DNA of 64,000 nucleotides, taken from Chloroflexota bacterium. GTDB lineage: Bacteria; Chloroflexota; Anaerolineae; Aggregatilineales; UBA2796. The stretch spans positions 58,523 through 122,522 of the forward strand of contig JAJPHV010000124.1 of assembly GCA_021325095.1 (NCBI GenBank), written 5' to 3'. The position numbers and the translations under genes are program-made. Below are positions 23,801 to 32,019 of the stretch, piece by piece; position 1 is the stretch's first letter; every line of letters starts with the position of its first letter. The notes below the pieces were generated by a model that saw only the letters and a program-made list of their open reading frames with translations, was not told where the DNA came from and did not search any database.

Positions 23801-25525
23801 CGCCTTGTCGATGTCGCCCTGGATGTGGTAGATAATGGCCCGCAGCCAGTGCGCCTCGAACACGTTGCTGTCGGCAATGGTCGCCAGCGCATCCGAATAG
23901 CGCCCGGCGTAGATGTAGGTTTCGGCCAGGGCGAAGCGCGCCCAGGACTTGCGATCCAGCCACTTTTCGCAAACCGCAATTGCTTCCGGCCACTCCTGTC
24001 GCATCTGGTAGACTGCCAGCAGGTCTTCCGGCGGCGCATCGTCGCCGAGTACGGACAGCGCCGCGTCCAGCCGCCCGGTTCGCCGGTACACCCGGCTCAG
24101 GGCCAGGCGCACCACTTCCAGCGATTCTTCATCGCGCAGGCCGTGCAGCTTCTCCGCCGCTTCTTCCAGCTTCTTGATCGCGGCAGCATCCTCCCCGCGC
24201 AGATAGGCCAGCCGGGCCATGGCGACCAGCGTTTCAGCCACCGCATGATCGGTGTCGTGAGCCTGGCGCAGCGCCAGCACCTCGTTCAGTGCGGCCTCGG
24301 CCTTATCGTCCTGTACCTCGTCGATCCACTTCACCGCCTGCTCGATCAGCGCCCGGCCCCGCGCCACTTCCTCCGGGTTGCCGGTCTGGTTGGTGAAGCG
24401 CGCTGCCGGGCGAGACACCGGCTCGAAGCCACTTTCGGCGGGCGGCACGCTGGATAGCCAGGGGCCGCGGGCCCGCACCGTGTCTCCGCGCCGCTCCACG
24501 AAGCGCCGCCGCTCGATGAAGGTCAGCGTGCGCTGTCCGACGATGGGCCGGGGAAAACTTGCCAATACCGTATCTACGTCGATCCAGCGGCGCGGCGAGG
24601 CTGCAAAGGCCCGGCACAACGCCTGAAAGGCTTCCGGCAGCGCCTCATACGACATAGCATAGAGCGCCGCCAGTGGGTTCTCCGTGACGCCGTTGAGCAG
24701 TTCGGTGATGGCCGCCGGGGTAATGCCATCTTCGGCGATCAGCGCCGCCATCACTTCCAGCGCGCCCGGCTGGGAGTTGACCAGACCCGCCAATGGCCGA
24801 ACTGTGGTGGGTGTCTGGCCCGAAAGCCGCGCCAGCAGTTCGACACCCGCTTCTGGCGCCAGCCCGCCCAGCCGGATGTGCGTGACCTGGGCTGTCACCT
24901 CCGGGTGCGTGGACACGAGCGCTATCGTCGGCGTGAAGCCGAGCGCCCATTCCACGTTGTCGGCGTCGTCAATCAGCAGCAGAGTTCCCGCCGCCATCAG
25001 GAATTCGCGGGACAGCCGGGCCTGGTCGGCACTCTCGGCGCGCAGCACGTTGGGCGCGTTCAACGCCAGGCCGATGGTCGCTCCGGCGTTGTCCAGATCG
25101 TCCAGCCACCAGATGCGTTTGAAATGCTTGCGGATACGTGGGTCGTGGGCGATCTGGCGCAGCAGGGCTGTCCGGCCCGATCCCCCCTCACCGCTGATGA
25201 CGACGGGCCGCTCGGAGAGCAGCGACAGCACCGCCTGATCAAGCTCCGCTTTGCGCCCGATGAAGCCCTCAACAGGTGGCGGTGGAATCAGGGAGCGCAC
25301 TGTTTCCTCGACCAGCGCAATGGGCGGGCGTGGGTAGATTTTGGCCGGCAGCAGCGGCAGATCGGGGTCGCGCGGTGGCTCCGGGCGCTCGAAGCGCAGC
25401 GCCCAGGCATCCAGCGCGGCATCGTCCTGATGCAGCGGAATGGGCAGCAGTTCCAGCGAGTGTGCCAGGAATTCGGCAGTCAGCCGTTCATCCAGTTGTG
25501 GCGAAAAAGCAGGCAAGCGAGGCAT
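20870..25525 (-). CDS. Giant STAND-type NTPase with C-terminal TPR array
   Basis: The 1551-residue protein begins with an 80-residue region (possible effector or adaptor, no recognised domain), then an NB-ARC/STAND nucleotide-binding module: FIGRKAEL at 88-95, Walker A GEGGSGRT at 112-119, Walker B LLLIDDADN near 182-190 and LGGLAPEAGVELLARL, typical of the nucleotide-binding oligomerisation switch. A winged-helix-like segment follows, and from about residue 380 to 1480 there are some 25 helical TPR-like repeats, many with the A-x-x-x-Y pattern (KAIDSYRAAL, AIKAYQDALAQL). STAND proteins act as ligand-controlled switches; the TPRs usually sense the ligand. The Walker A has Arg in place of the usual Lys (GRT for GKT), which is unusual and could impair hydrolysis. 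It might be a signalling or immune protein, but there is no recognisable effector. Confidence 0.85.
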   Translation of the reverse strand: MPRLPAFSPQLDERLTAEFLAHSLELLPIPLHQDDAALDAWALRFERPEPPRDPDLPLLPAKIYPRPPIALVEETVRSLIPPPPVEGFIGRKAELDQAVLSLLSERPVVISGEGGSGRTALLRQIAHDPRIRKHFKRIWWLDDLDNAGATIGLALNAPNVLRAESADQARLSREFLMAAGTLLLIDDADNVEWALGFTPTIALVSTHPEVTAQVTHIRLGGLAPEAGVELLARLSGQTPTTVRPLAGLVNSQPGALEVMAALIAEDGITPAAITELLNGVTENPLAALYAMSYEALPEAFQALCRAFAASPRRWIDVDTVLASFPRPIVGQRTLTFIERRRFVERRGDTVRARGPWLSSVPPAESGFEPVSRPAARFTNQTGNPEEVARGRALIEQAVKWIDEVQDDKAEAALNEVLALRQAHDTDHAVAETLVAMARLAYLRGEDAAAIKKLEEAAEKLHGLRDEESLEVVRLALSRVYRRTGRLDAALSVLGDDAPPEDLLAVYQMRQEWPEAIAVCEKWLDRKSWARFALAETYIYAGRYSDALATIADSNVFEAHWLRAIIYHIQGDIDKAQNLYMRLRSDVPPSFRSVFARAYSRALAAAGEVHDAAMIVGAEGVWYEAKMPRPVFARQRLSQALFAHFTLMLGKDEDAEAAAKRALSIPGERPDPAAEAIAQRVLARVAWRRGDRDQALSALEAELKARGSMAYRDDHETGVTLHTIADIQRERGERDRAIANYRRALTHKDAIRDRNSVVLTRLALRDMLMQAGRQIEALEVGQEAIDLLLHRPEGDLQPLGYALSLQARHQFDFGRPQRGSLMLNTWLERLAARAEEGLEHPYWGVRALAIGLYLRSLPADGPTSVDSITLVDLAEQAVEAAESALPGSWVAWAARRDLGNVYLRLSRWADAYEVFEPLLTPEGPDMRAPFVTLAAHMGSALAAARLGEPDKAAQHYDAARKYEPDQHACGLIVLETAEMYRGAGDDVHAAERYGQALELLDRARAPAVYVQAIVALAYAKLRLRRFSDAIETFEEAIGIVQQMPNTEPGLMASVLFDMATAHFTLGQYKRAAATFKQSLSYQDGRKDVARYIETLTGMARSNMAAEDYQPALEAYHDVLQFETPDANLRRELLAEQASVFEHVGLTQAAIDSYRAALAIEGGSNVERAAMHRGLGALYAGINEHEKARGHFEAALAFVQDEQTGLTLRALGEGYRAQGNLPAAIKAYQDALAQLNRASYPVEMAATERALGEIYLGYGQIEEALEHLESALEIERALPQQDGGRIVNTLQSLAQAHELRGELDLAIRRHHEALVYRDARHAPEGYIETLRKLGRLYAQLTRYKDAIKAYDEAITTEQRQPEPDASRIDELTLEVADVYRAQGKLEAAANMYRRVVQSVAPGSAAIRDRASDALQTVEAEIARHLQTLRAAEQSWILLNRVAQPDLKGLAFVRALQAQTSAALGRIEESDNYLDQLMGLLKRRRNEVQPDDPRSVMRAMAMLVQGQEYEDAQRMEQAAKAYRYALETAEHDAKSDSALVWAIRQKAGRAGRNK

Positions 25526-25617
25526 GGATAATCAACTTTAGAAGAATCGATTCCCCGTGAGGATTCTAGTGGTCAGCCGGAGATTGGGCAAATAGCAGCG
25601 CTACGGAGTTGGCTGTC

Positions 25618-25717
25618 TGCCTCGCCCCCATCCCCTCTCCACTTTGGTGGAGAGGGGAGTCTTCGCCCGGCGGTTCCCCCTCTCTGAATTCGGAGAGGGG
25701 GTCAGGGGGTGAGGTGA
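25618..25717. repeat. Dispersed palindromic repeat, copy 3 (two hairpins)
   Basis: Two hairpins in tandem: CCCCTCTCCAC-loop-GTGGAGAGGGG and CCCCCTCTC-loop-GAGAGGGGG, closing GGGGGTGAGGTG. The end of the PLP decarboxylase gene (stop 25702-25704) lies inside it. Confidence 0.85.
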
Positions 25718-27063
25718 ATGACCTTACTCGCCACACCGTCCAGAACCTGCCAGATTCGATCCAGCCAGTCCAGATGTTCTGGTTTCATCAGGCACGAACG
25801 CAGGCAGGTCACCGTCTCCTGATCCCAATCGATGTCTGTCCACCACGCGCGCAGCAGCGACGCCGGGAAGCTGACCACCGCCAGATGCAGGTTCTCTGCC
25901 GCTGCCGCTTCGAACATCTCACGCGAAAGCCGCGAGATGGCGCTTGCCGATTCGCCCCGCGGCGCCCAGATCACGATGTCCAGTTGCGGCGGGAAAGCCG
26001 TCATGAAGCGCGGATCGGCGCTCAGTCGCTCAAAGAAGGTCAGCGCGGCCTGCCGCCCTTTGCCCAGACCGGCGGCGAATGACCCGCCGCGCACCAGCGG
26101 GAACAGACGGTGAGTTGCCCACAGCGCGACGGCGGACGCGCCGGGCCGCGAACATTCCAGGCTGATCTCGCCCAGGTGCAGCTCTGCCGAACTGAAATAG
26201 GTGTACGGCGAGTTGTGTTTGTACAGCGCTCCGACTGCCGGGTCCTGGAACAGGATGCAGCCGCAGCCATACGGTTGCAGCCCGTGTTTGTGGGGGTCGA
26301 TGGCAAGCGAGTCCACCCGATCCAGGCAGTCGAAGGCGGCCCGCGCTTCCGAGTCCAGGTTATCGACCAACGTGAAATAGCCGCCGTAAGCCGCGTCGGC
26401 GTGCAGCCGGAAACCGTATTTCGCCTGCAATTCCAGAATGCCCGGCAGCGGATCCACCGAGCCTGTCGCCGTCGTGCCCAGCGTAGCCACCACCGTCCCG
26501 ACTTCGCTCGTTTGCAGCAGCGCTTCGAGTGCTGTCAGATCGATCCGCGCCCGGCTGTCGCACAGCACAGCCTGAAACGGCAGCCCCAGCACTTCTGAGA
26601 TGCGCTGGTGTGTGTAGTGGGCCTGCTGCGACGCGACAATCTTTTTGCCCGGTTTCAGCCGCCCCGCCACCCACAGCGCCTCAAGGTTTGCCATCGTCCC
26701 ACCGCTGCATAGATGCCCCAGGTGGGCCTTCCAGCCGAACATCGCGGCGATCTCGGCAACGGCTTCCTTTTCCATCGCCGAACTGGCCCGCCCGCCGTCC
26801 AGCGCATGGTTATTCGGGTTGATCCAGATCGACAGCGCATAGGCCAGGCGTGCCACCGGGTGCGGCGGCTTCAACATCTGCCCGGCGTAAAAGGGATGTG
26901 GATACGGGAAGTTGTCCTTCATCCGCGTGGCAACTTCCATCAGTACGCCGCGCAGCGCCTCCAGATCGACCTCCGTCTTGAATTCGGGCAGTGTGTCGAA
27001 ACCGCCCTCCAACTCGGCCAGGGCATCGCGCAAAAGGGTGAGGCTTTCGGTTTCCAGGGTCAT
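25702..27063 (-). CDS. PLP-dependent group II amino acid decarboxylase family protein
   Basis: The 453-residue protein has the fold type I PLP core of the group II decarboxylases (glutamate/tyrosine/aromatic amino acid). His149 (QQAHYTHQR) stacks on the cofactor, Asp222 (HADAAYGG) binds the pyridine nitrogen and Lys259 (DPHKHG) forms the Schiff base. The substrate-site motif NPNNHALDGGRASSAMEKE is typical of this group. Which amino acid is used cannot be told from sequence. The last codons (encoding HLTP) and the stop are contributed by a dispersed palindromic repeat, so the original C-terminus may have been replaced. It is divergent from the first PPC-repeat gene. Confidence 0.87.
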   Translation of the reverse strand: MTLETESLTLLRDALAELEGGFDTLPEFKTEVDLEALRGVLMEVATRMKDNFPYPHPFYAGQMLKPPHPVARLAYALSIWINPNNHALDGGRASSAMEKEAVAEIAAMFGWKAHLGHLCSGGTMANLEALWVAGRLKPGKKIVASQQAHYTHQRISEVLGLPFQAVLCDSRARIDLTALEALLQTSEVGTVVATLGTTATGSVDPLPGILELQAKYGFRLHADAAYGGYFTLVDNLDSEARAAFDCLDRVDSLAIDPHKHGLQPYGCGCILFQDPAVGALYKHNSPYTYFSSAELHLGEISLECSRPGASAVALWATHRLFPLVRGGSFAAGLGKGRQAALTFFERLSADPRFMTAFPPQLDIVIWAPRGESASAISRLSREMFEAAAAENLHLAVVSFPASLLRAWWTDIDWDQETVTCLRSCLMKPEHLDWLDRIWQVLDGVASKVIHLTP

Positions 27064-27128
27064 GCTCGTTCTCGCAGACGTAAAAGATGGCAGAACTGTA
27101 CCTCACGTCCGTTCTCACGCCAAAGCCC

Positions 27129-27159
27129 TTGCGCACGCTTCGGCCTGTTGATGTACAAT
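27129..27159 (+). promoter_or_regulatory. Possible promoter of PPC protein 1
   Basis: TTGCGC (27129-27134), 19-base spacer and TACAAT (27154-27159) followed by GGCGC. The spacer is long; a similar TTGCGC precedes the -10 at 40598. Confidence 0.4.
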
Positions 27160-27266
27160 GGCGCGTAAGGTTCGCATGATCTTCGCCCAGGTGCTGTGAA
27201 GGGCGATTTCTCAGAGCGTTATTCCGATGCGCCAATCGTCGCAGTCCCAGCCAGAGTCGCCGTAGT

Positions 27267-29774
27267 ATGCGTTTGCGTCGTGTCCCGGCCATTTCCCTGC
27301 TGTGCCTGTTTCTGGCGATCCTGCCAGGCGCACATCTCAGCAGCCATCCTGCACAGCAGAACGGCCCACAGCCGCTCGCCTACGGCCAGACCGTCAGCGG
27401 CAAACTGACCACGCGCCAGCCAGAGGCGCTCTACATCTTCGCGGCGCAGCAAGGCGACGCCATCACCGTCACGATGGAGGCCGAAGGCAATCTTGACCCG
27501 CTGGTCATCCTGGTCGATCAATCGCAGCAGACGGTGATCGCGGTGGGGAACGCTGCGGGTGGCAGCCAGAGCGCCCGGCTGCGCTTCGTCATCCCCGACT
27601 CCGCCAACTACATCATCCGGGCGACGGCGGTACAGGGATCGGGTGACATCAATGGCTCCTACAAGCTGACGCTCACGCTCGGCAACCCGACGCCAACACC
27701 CTCGCCCCACGCCAACGCGCCGCTCATTGCGCCGCTCGAACCCGGCGAGGCCATCACGGGCGATCTCAGCGATGCGGTGCGTTTCCATCTGTACAGTCTG
27801 CGCGCCCGGCAGGGCGAGCCGATCACCGCCAGGCTGGAACTGACCGGGAATTTGCAGGCAGGGTTGTACCTCTACACGGCGGACTTCCGCGAGCTGGCGC
27901 GGGCTGAACTGGGCGAGGCTCTCAACGCGCACGCGCCCGCCGATGGTCTGTATTTTTTGATGGTGGCCCGCGCCGCGAGCCGCGGGGCCGGGACATTTAC
28001 GTTGTACCAGGGCAGCGATTCCGCCACGACCTCGATTGGGCCGGGCAAGACAGTGCGCGGCACGATCACCGCCGACAATGCCGTCAAAACCTACAGCTTG
28101 CAGGGTGCATCCGGCCAGATGATCGTGGCACGGATGCGGCGTCTGTCCGGCGACCTGGCCGTCTTCCTGTACGTGGTAGCCATCGACAACGGTCAGACCA
28201 TTGCCCAGGCAGCAGGCGACAACGGTGTTGCGGAACTCAGCGTGGTGCTGCCCGCCAATGGGATGTATGCGGTGGTCGCCACCCGCGAGGGCAAACAGAC
28301 CGGCACGACGACGGGCGACTACTCGCTGACCGTCTCGCCGCCGGGACAGTCCGCGCCGATTCCGCCCGCCTTTCAGGGCTATGCGCCGCTCCAATACGGC
28401 GATAAAGTCAGCGGTACGATTGACGACAAGACGTATGCCATCCCCTACGTGTTTGCCGGCGAGGCGGGCGACGCCATCGAAGCAACGATGAGCGCGGCCA
28501 GCGATAGCCATCTCGATTCTTATCTGATTCTGCAAAATGCCAATGGAGATGCCATTGCCGAGGACGACAACGGCGGCGGCGCGCAGAACGCCAGACTGCG
28601 GGCCACACTGCCCATTGGCGGGTATTACGCACTGATCGCCACACGCGCCCGGTTCGCCCAGGGCACGACGACAGGCCACTTCGACCTTCAGTTAGCGGTG
28701 CTCGATCCATCCCAGGCCAGCGGCAAGGCAGGCGAAGGAATGCCGCTCGTGGCCGGGCAGGCCCAGACCGGGCAGGTGGGCCAGCAGGTTGGCACACTGT
28801 TCCACTTCGAGGCGCAGGCCAACACCGCCGTCAGCGTGGACGTGAACCCGGCGGCGGGCCTGGATGTCGTCACCATCCTGGCCGACAGCGGCTTCCATCA
28901 GGTCGCTACGGCGGTCAGCGGCCCGATCCGCAGCACGCTGCTGCCCAGAGCCGGGACATACTACATCTTTGTGCTGCGGCAGGGCGGCCCCAACGATCCG
29001 TCCATCGGGGCCTACGCCCTCACGCTGCAAGGGGTAGTCAACCCCGCGCCGACGGCTGCACCGACCCTCCTGGCCCTGGGCCAGCCCGTGACCGGTACGA
29101 TTACCCAGGACGCTTATCAGGTTCGGTATACGGTGCAAGCCAGGGCCGGCACGGCCCTGCTCGTGACGATGGAAGCCGCCCCCGGCTCGACGCTCGACCC
29201 GATGGTCGCCCTGCTGGATGCCGGGAACAACCTGCTGCTGATCAACGACAACGCCTCCAAATCGACCCGAAACGCCGCCCTCATCTACGATGTATCGAAG
29301 GATGCAACCTATACCATCCTGGCGACCCGCGCGCAGGAGGCGGCGGGCACGACCACTGGCGCATACATCCTGAAAGTCGAGGCACGCCAGCCGACCACGC
29401 CCACCCCACCGCCGACGGGCGCGCCGCCCCAGGTCGTGCCCATCAGCTACGGCGGCACGGCCAGCGACGCGATCAGCGCGCAGCGCTACCTGTATTACTA
29501 CACCTTCCAGGGCCACGCGGGCGACGTGATCTCGATCCGTCTCAGCCACGTGCCCGGCAGCACGCTCGATCCGCTGCTCTACCTTTACATGTACAGCCCG
29601 CAGCCGAAACTGCTGGCGGCCAATAATGACCTCACCCCTGGCAACGTGGATGCGGCCATTGTCAAATTCAAACTGCCGCAGTCCGGCCCCTATCTGATCG
29701 TGGCGACGCGCATGGGCGCAGCCCAGGGCAAGACCGAGGGCAATTTTATCTTGACGCTGAACCGGGATGAGTAA
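27267..29774 (+). CDS. Secreted protein of seven PPC-like repeats
   Basis: The 835-residue product has a signal peptide (MRLRRVPAISLLCLFLAILPG, cut near residue 24). Seven units of about 100-115 residues follow, each opening with a P-L-x-Y-G-x-x-V-x-G-x-I type strand and closing YxLTL or similar: PLAYGQTVSGKL, PLEPGEAITGDL, SIGPGKTVRGTI, PLQYGDKVSGTI, PLVAGQAQTGQV, LLALGQPVTGTI and PISYGGTASDAI. Each contains the GDxxxVxM and LDPxLxLLD-type strands of pre-peptidase C-terminal (PPC) domains, a beta-sandwich normally fused to secreted proteases. No peptidase domain exists here. Thr/Pro linkers separate some units. Probably a surface-attached or secreted scaffold. The stop overlaps the first ATG of the next frame (ATGAGTAA). 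Confidence 0.85.
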   Translation: MRLRRVPAISLLCLFLAILPGAHLSSHPAQQNGPQPLAYGQTVSGKLTTRQPEALYIFAAQQGDAITVTMEAEGNLDPLVILVDQSQQTVIAVGNAAGGSQSARLRFVIPDSANYIIRATAVQGSGDINGSYKLTLTLGNPTPTPSPHANAPLIAPLEPGEAITGDLSDAVRFHLYSLRARQGEPITARLELTGNLQAGLYLYTADFRELARAELGEALNAHAPADGLYFLMVARAASRGAGTFTLYQGSDSATTSIGPGKTVRGTITADNAVKTYSLQGASGQMIVARMRRLSGDLAVFLYVVAIDNGQTIAQAAGDNGVAELSVVLPANGMYAVVATREGKQTGTTTGDYSLTVSPPGQSAPIPPAFQGYAPLQYGDKVSGTIDDKTYAIPYVFAGEAGDAIEATMSAASDSHLDSYLILQNANGDAIAEDDNGGGAQNARLRATLPIGGYYALIATRARFAQGTTTGHFDLQLAVLDPSQASGKAGEGMPLVAGQAQTGQVGQQVGTLFHFEAQANTAVSVDVNPAAGLDVVTILADSGFHQVATAVSGPIRSTLLPRAGTYYIFVLRQGGPNDPSIGAYALTLQGVVNPAPTAAPTLLALGQPVTGTITQDAYQVRYTVQARAGTALLVTMEAAPGSTLDPMVALLDAGNNLLLINDNASKSTRNAALIYDVSKDATYTILATRAQEAAGTTTGAYILKVEARQPTTPTPPPTGAPPQVVPISYGGTASDAISAQRYLYYYTFQGHAGDVISIRLSHVPGSTLDPLLYLYMYSPQPKLLAANNDLTPGNVDAAIVKFKLPQSGPYLIVATRMGAAQGKTEGNFILTLNRDE

Positions 29775-29844
29775 AACACATCGCCCCCCCACACCCTTGA
29801 CGAAAGGGAACTTCCCCGTCACTCGGAGTCACTTGCTCACCTTG

Positions 29845-29945
29845 TCTCCCCCTCTCCAGTTGGAGAGGGGGCCGGGGGGTGAGGTCAACCCCAAATCCTC
29901 TCCCCCTCTCTGCTTGCGGAGAGGGGGCCGGGGGGTGAGGTTAAC
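29845..29945. repeat. Dispersed palindromic repeat, copy 4 (two units in tandem)
   Basis: Two units: CCCCCTCTCC-AGTT-GGAGAGGGGG with GGGGTGAGGTCAACC, then CCCCCTCTC-loop-GAGAGGGGG with GGGGTGAGGTTAACCC. The GTG of the last arm (29935-29937) is the likely start codon of PPC protein 2. Confidence 0.85.
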
Positions 29946-31380
29946 CCTTCTCCTCTTTCTCCTGCTCATCCTTGCGCCCCTGCCCATTCGTGCGCAGTCA
30001 GCCAGCCTGTCCTACGGGCAGACTGTGACCGGACGCATTACCAACGAGACCTTTCGGATCGTCTATACTTTCGAGGGGCGGCAGGGCGACATCGTAGACG
30101 TGACGCTCCGCCGCACCGATGGCAATCTTGACCCGATGCTCATCCTGACCGACGATCAGAACAACCTGATCGCCCGCAATGACGACAGCGCAGCCAGCTT
30201 CGATGCTGCCTTGCTCTCGCAGCAGCTTCCCCACGACGGCCTGTACTTCCTGATCGTGACACGTTTCGGGCAGGAACGCGGCATGACTATCGGCGGCTAT
30301 TCGCTGACGCTCTCGCACGTCGGCCTGACCACGCCTTCCGGCGCAACCCTGCAATATGGCGACAGCGTGGTCGGTGAACTGGGCGGCGATCAATTCCAGC
30401 AGGTTTACGCCTTCCAGGCCACGCGCGGCGATATTATCCGGGCCGCCATGCAGCGCATCTCCGGCAATCTTGACCCGCTGCTCGTCCTGGCTGACGCACA
30501 GGGAACCGTCCTGGTGGTGAACGACGAAGACCCGGACAGCCCTGGCTCGCTGGATGCAGCCATCACCGATCTGCGCATCAAAAAGACGGGAACCTACCTG
30601 CTGGTTGCCACGCGCTTCGGGCGCGAAGCGGGCGAAAGTCATGGCGGCTATTCGCTCACGCTGGATCGCCTGCCGCCGCAGTCGCTGGGCAAAGTGCCCG
30701 AAAAGGCCATCCTGCTCGATTACGGCAGCAGCGTCACCGGCGCTATAGACAACGACAGCGTAATGCGCTTTTACCTGATCGACGCGCACAAGGGCGACGT
30801 GTTGAGCATCAACGTCGAGCGGACGCGCGGCAATCTTGACCCGACCCTGACGCTCCTCACCGCGGATCTGAAAGAGCTGGCCGCCAACGACAGCGGTCAG
30901 CGCGGCCAGAATGCCCGCATTTCGACCTACGTCGTGCCGTCCGACGGTGACTATATCCTGATGGTCTCGCGCTTCAACCGCGACAAGGGCATCACGGCGG
31001 GCAGCTACACGCTCTCGCTGGTCGGGCGAGTCGGTGTCGCCGTCGGGCCGGGAGGCAAAGCGACGCTCCCCTACAACAGCGCCGTCAATGCCATCATCGA
31101 CGACGGCAACGTCGCGCAGCAGTATACTTTTGCCGGGACAGCGGGCGATGTCGTGACCATCAGTATGGAAACGTCGTCGGGCAACCTGGCCTGCCAGCTG
31201 GTCCTGCTCGACCCTTCCCGCAAGCAGATCGCGCTCGACGATCCGGGCACGGGCAGTGCCCGGCTGAACAAGCTGAAACTATCCGCTACAGGAATGTATA
31301 CGATTGTCGCTTCACGCCGGGGCCGCGAAAAAGGATCGTCGCGGGGTGCCTACCTCTTGATGCTGACGCACGAGAAATGA
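29935..31380 (+). CDS. Secreted protein of four PPC-like repeats
   Basis: An in-frame ATG at 29767 overlaps the previous stop, but the 56 residues it adds are Pro/Gly/Arg-rich, unlike the neighbouring protein, and are a translation of a dispersed repeat. Starting at the GTG 29935 gives VRLTLLLFLLLILAPLPIRAQ, a classical signal peptide cut after Ala-Gln. The 481-residue product then has four PPC-like units (SLSYGQTVTGRI, TLQYGDSVVGEL, LLDYGSSVTGAI, TLPYNSAVNAII), paralogous to the preceding protein. No catalytic domain. No ribosome site is clear before the GTG because the repeat occupies that space; translation may depend on coupling to the upstream gene. Confidence 0.78.
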   Translation: MRLTLLLFLLLILAPLPIRAQSASLSYGQTVTGRITNETFRIVYTFEGRQGDIVDVTLRRTDGNLDPMLILTDDQNNLIARNDDSAASFDAALLSQQLPHDGLYFLIVTRFGQERGMTIGGYSLTLSHVGLTTPSGATLQYGDSVVGELGGDQFQQVYAFQATRGDIIRAAMQRISGNLDPLLVLADAQGTVLVVNDEDPDSPGSLDAAITDLRIKKTGTYLLVATRFGREAGESHGGYSLTLDRLPPQSLGKVPEKAILLDYGSSVTGAIDNDSVMRFYLIDAHKGDVLSINVERTRGNLDPTLTLLTADLKELAANDSGQRGQNARISTYVVPSDGDYILMVSRFNRDKGITAGSYTLSLVGRVGVAVGPGGKATLPYNSAVNAIIDDGNVAQQYTFAGTAGDVVTISMETSSGNLACQLVLLDPSRKQIALDDPGTGSARLNKLKLSATGMYTIVASRRGREKGSSRGAYLLMLTHEK

Positions 31381-31383
31381 CCG

Positions 31384-31794
31384 TCAGGGCACCGTGCTCC
31401 ACTCGGTCTGGCGCTGCGAGATCGCCCACCCATTGCGACGGTGTGTCAGGATGGCTCGCCCGCCCTCACCCGATTCGTCGCCGATGCGCCGCCAGAAGTT
31501 CATCACAATGTCACCGTTGGGCCGGGTCTCTTCGATTGTGAATTCGCACAATTCGAGGGAATACAGCGTGCCCCGCGAGCAGGCTGCGCACCGGAATTTC
31601 TCGTGTTCGTCCAGATTGATCGTATAGTGGCGATTGGCCGTATACAGCCAGGCATAAACCTGCCCGGTAGGCAGATAGCCCTTCACCAGTGCTGTGTTAC
31701 CAGGAGCTTTCTGCTCGAAAAAGGTTCGGATGATGAATTCGACAAGGTTATCAGGCAGTGCCCACACCGAAAACCCAGAGTTTGTCAACGTCAC
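31384..31794 (-). CDS. Conserved-looking hypothetical protein
   Basis: The 136-residue soluble protein has an N-terminal stretch SGFSVWALPDNLVEFIIRTFFE, a CAAC pair (about residues 70-73) and a C-terminal strand-rich part with WRRIGDESGEGGRAILTHRRNGW. I do not recognise the family. It is convergent with PPC protein 2, the stops separated by three bases. It is a good gene by codon usage and lack of a better overlapping frame, but has no known domain. Confidence 0.6.
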   Translation of the reverse strand: MTLTNSGFSVWALPDNLVEFIIRTFFEQKAPGNTALVKGYLPTGQVYAWLYTANRHYTINLDEHEKFRCAACSRGTLYSLELCEFTIEETRPNGDIVMNFWRRIGDESGEGGRAILTHRRNGWAISQRQTEWSTVP

Positions 31795-32019
31795 ACCTTC
31801 CCCATCCGCACCCGGAGATTACGCTACAATACTCCATACGCCAGAGGCTCGTTCGTTGGATTGGCACGGATGTTACTCTGCTGCCACTTGCTGGCCGCAA
31901 TATGCTTATTATCCGTAAAAACACTGTAAAAGAGCAAAGGGGATTCCTGTAGCAATATTATAAACGCTAACGCCAATTGCGTTTCGACCCTCATAGAAAC
32001 AGAAAAGGAATGAACCGGC

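Noticed and set aside
29767..29934. Extended N-terminus of PPC protein 2
   Set aside because: The 56 residues are a translation of the dispersed repeat; the signal peptide begins at the GTG at 29935.
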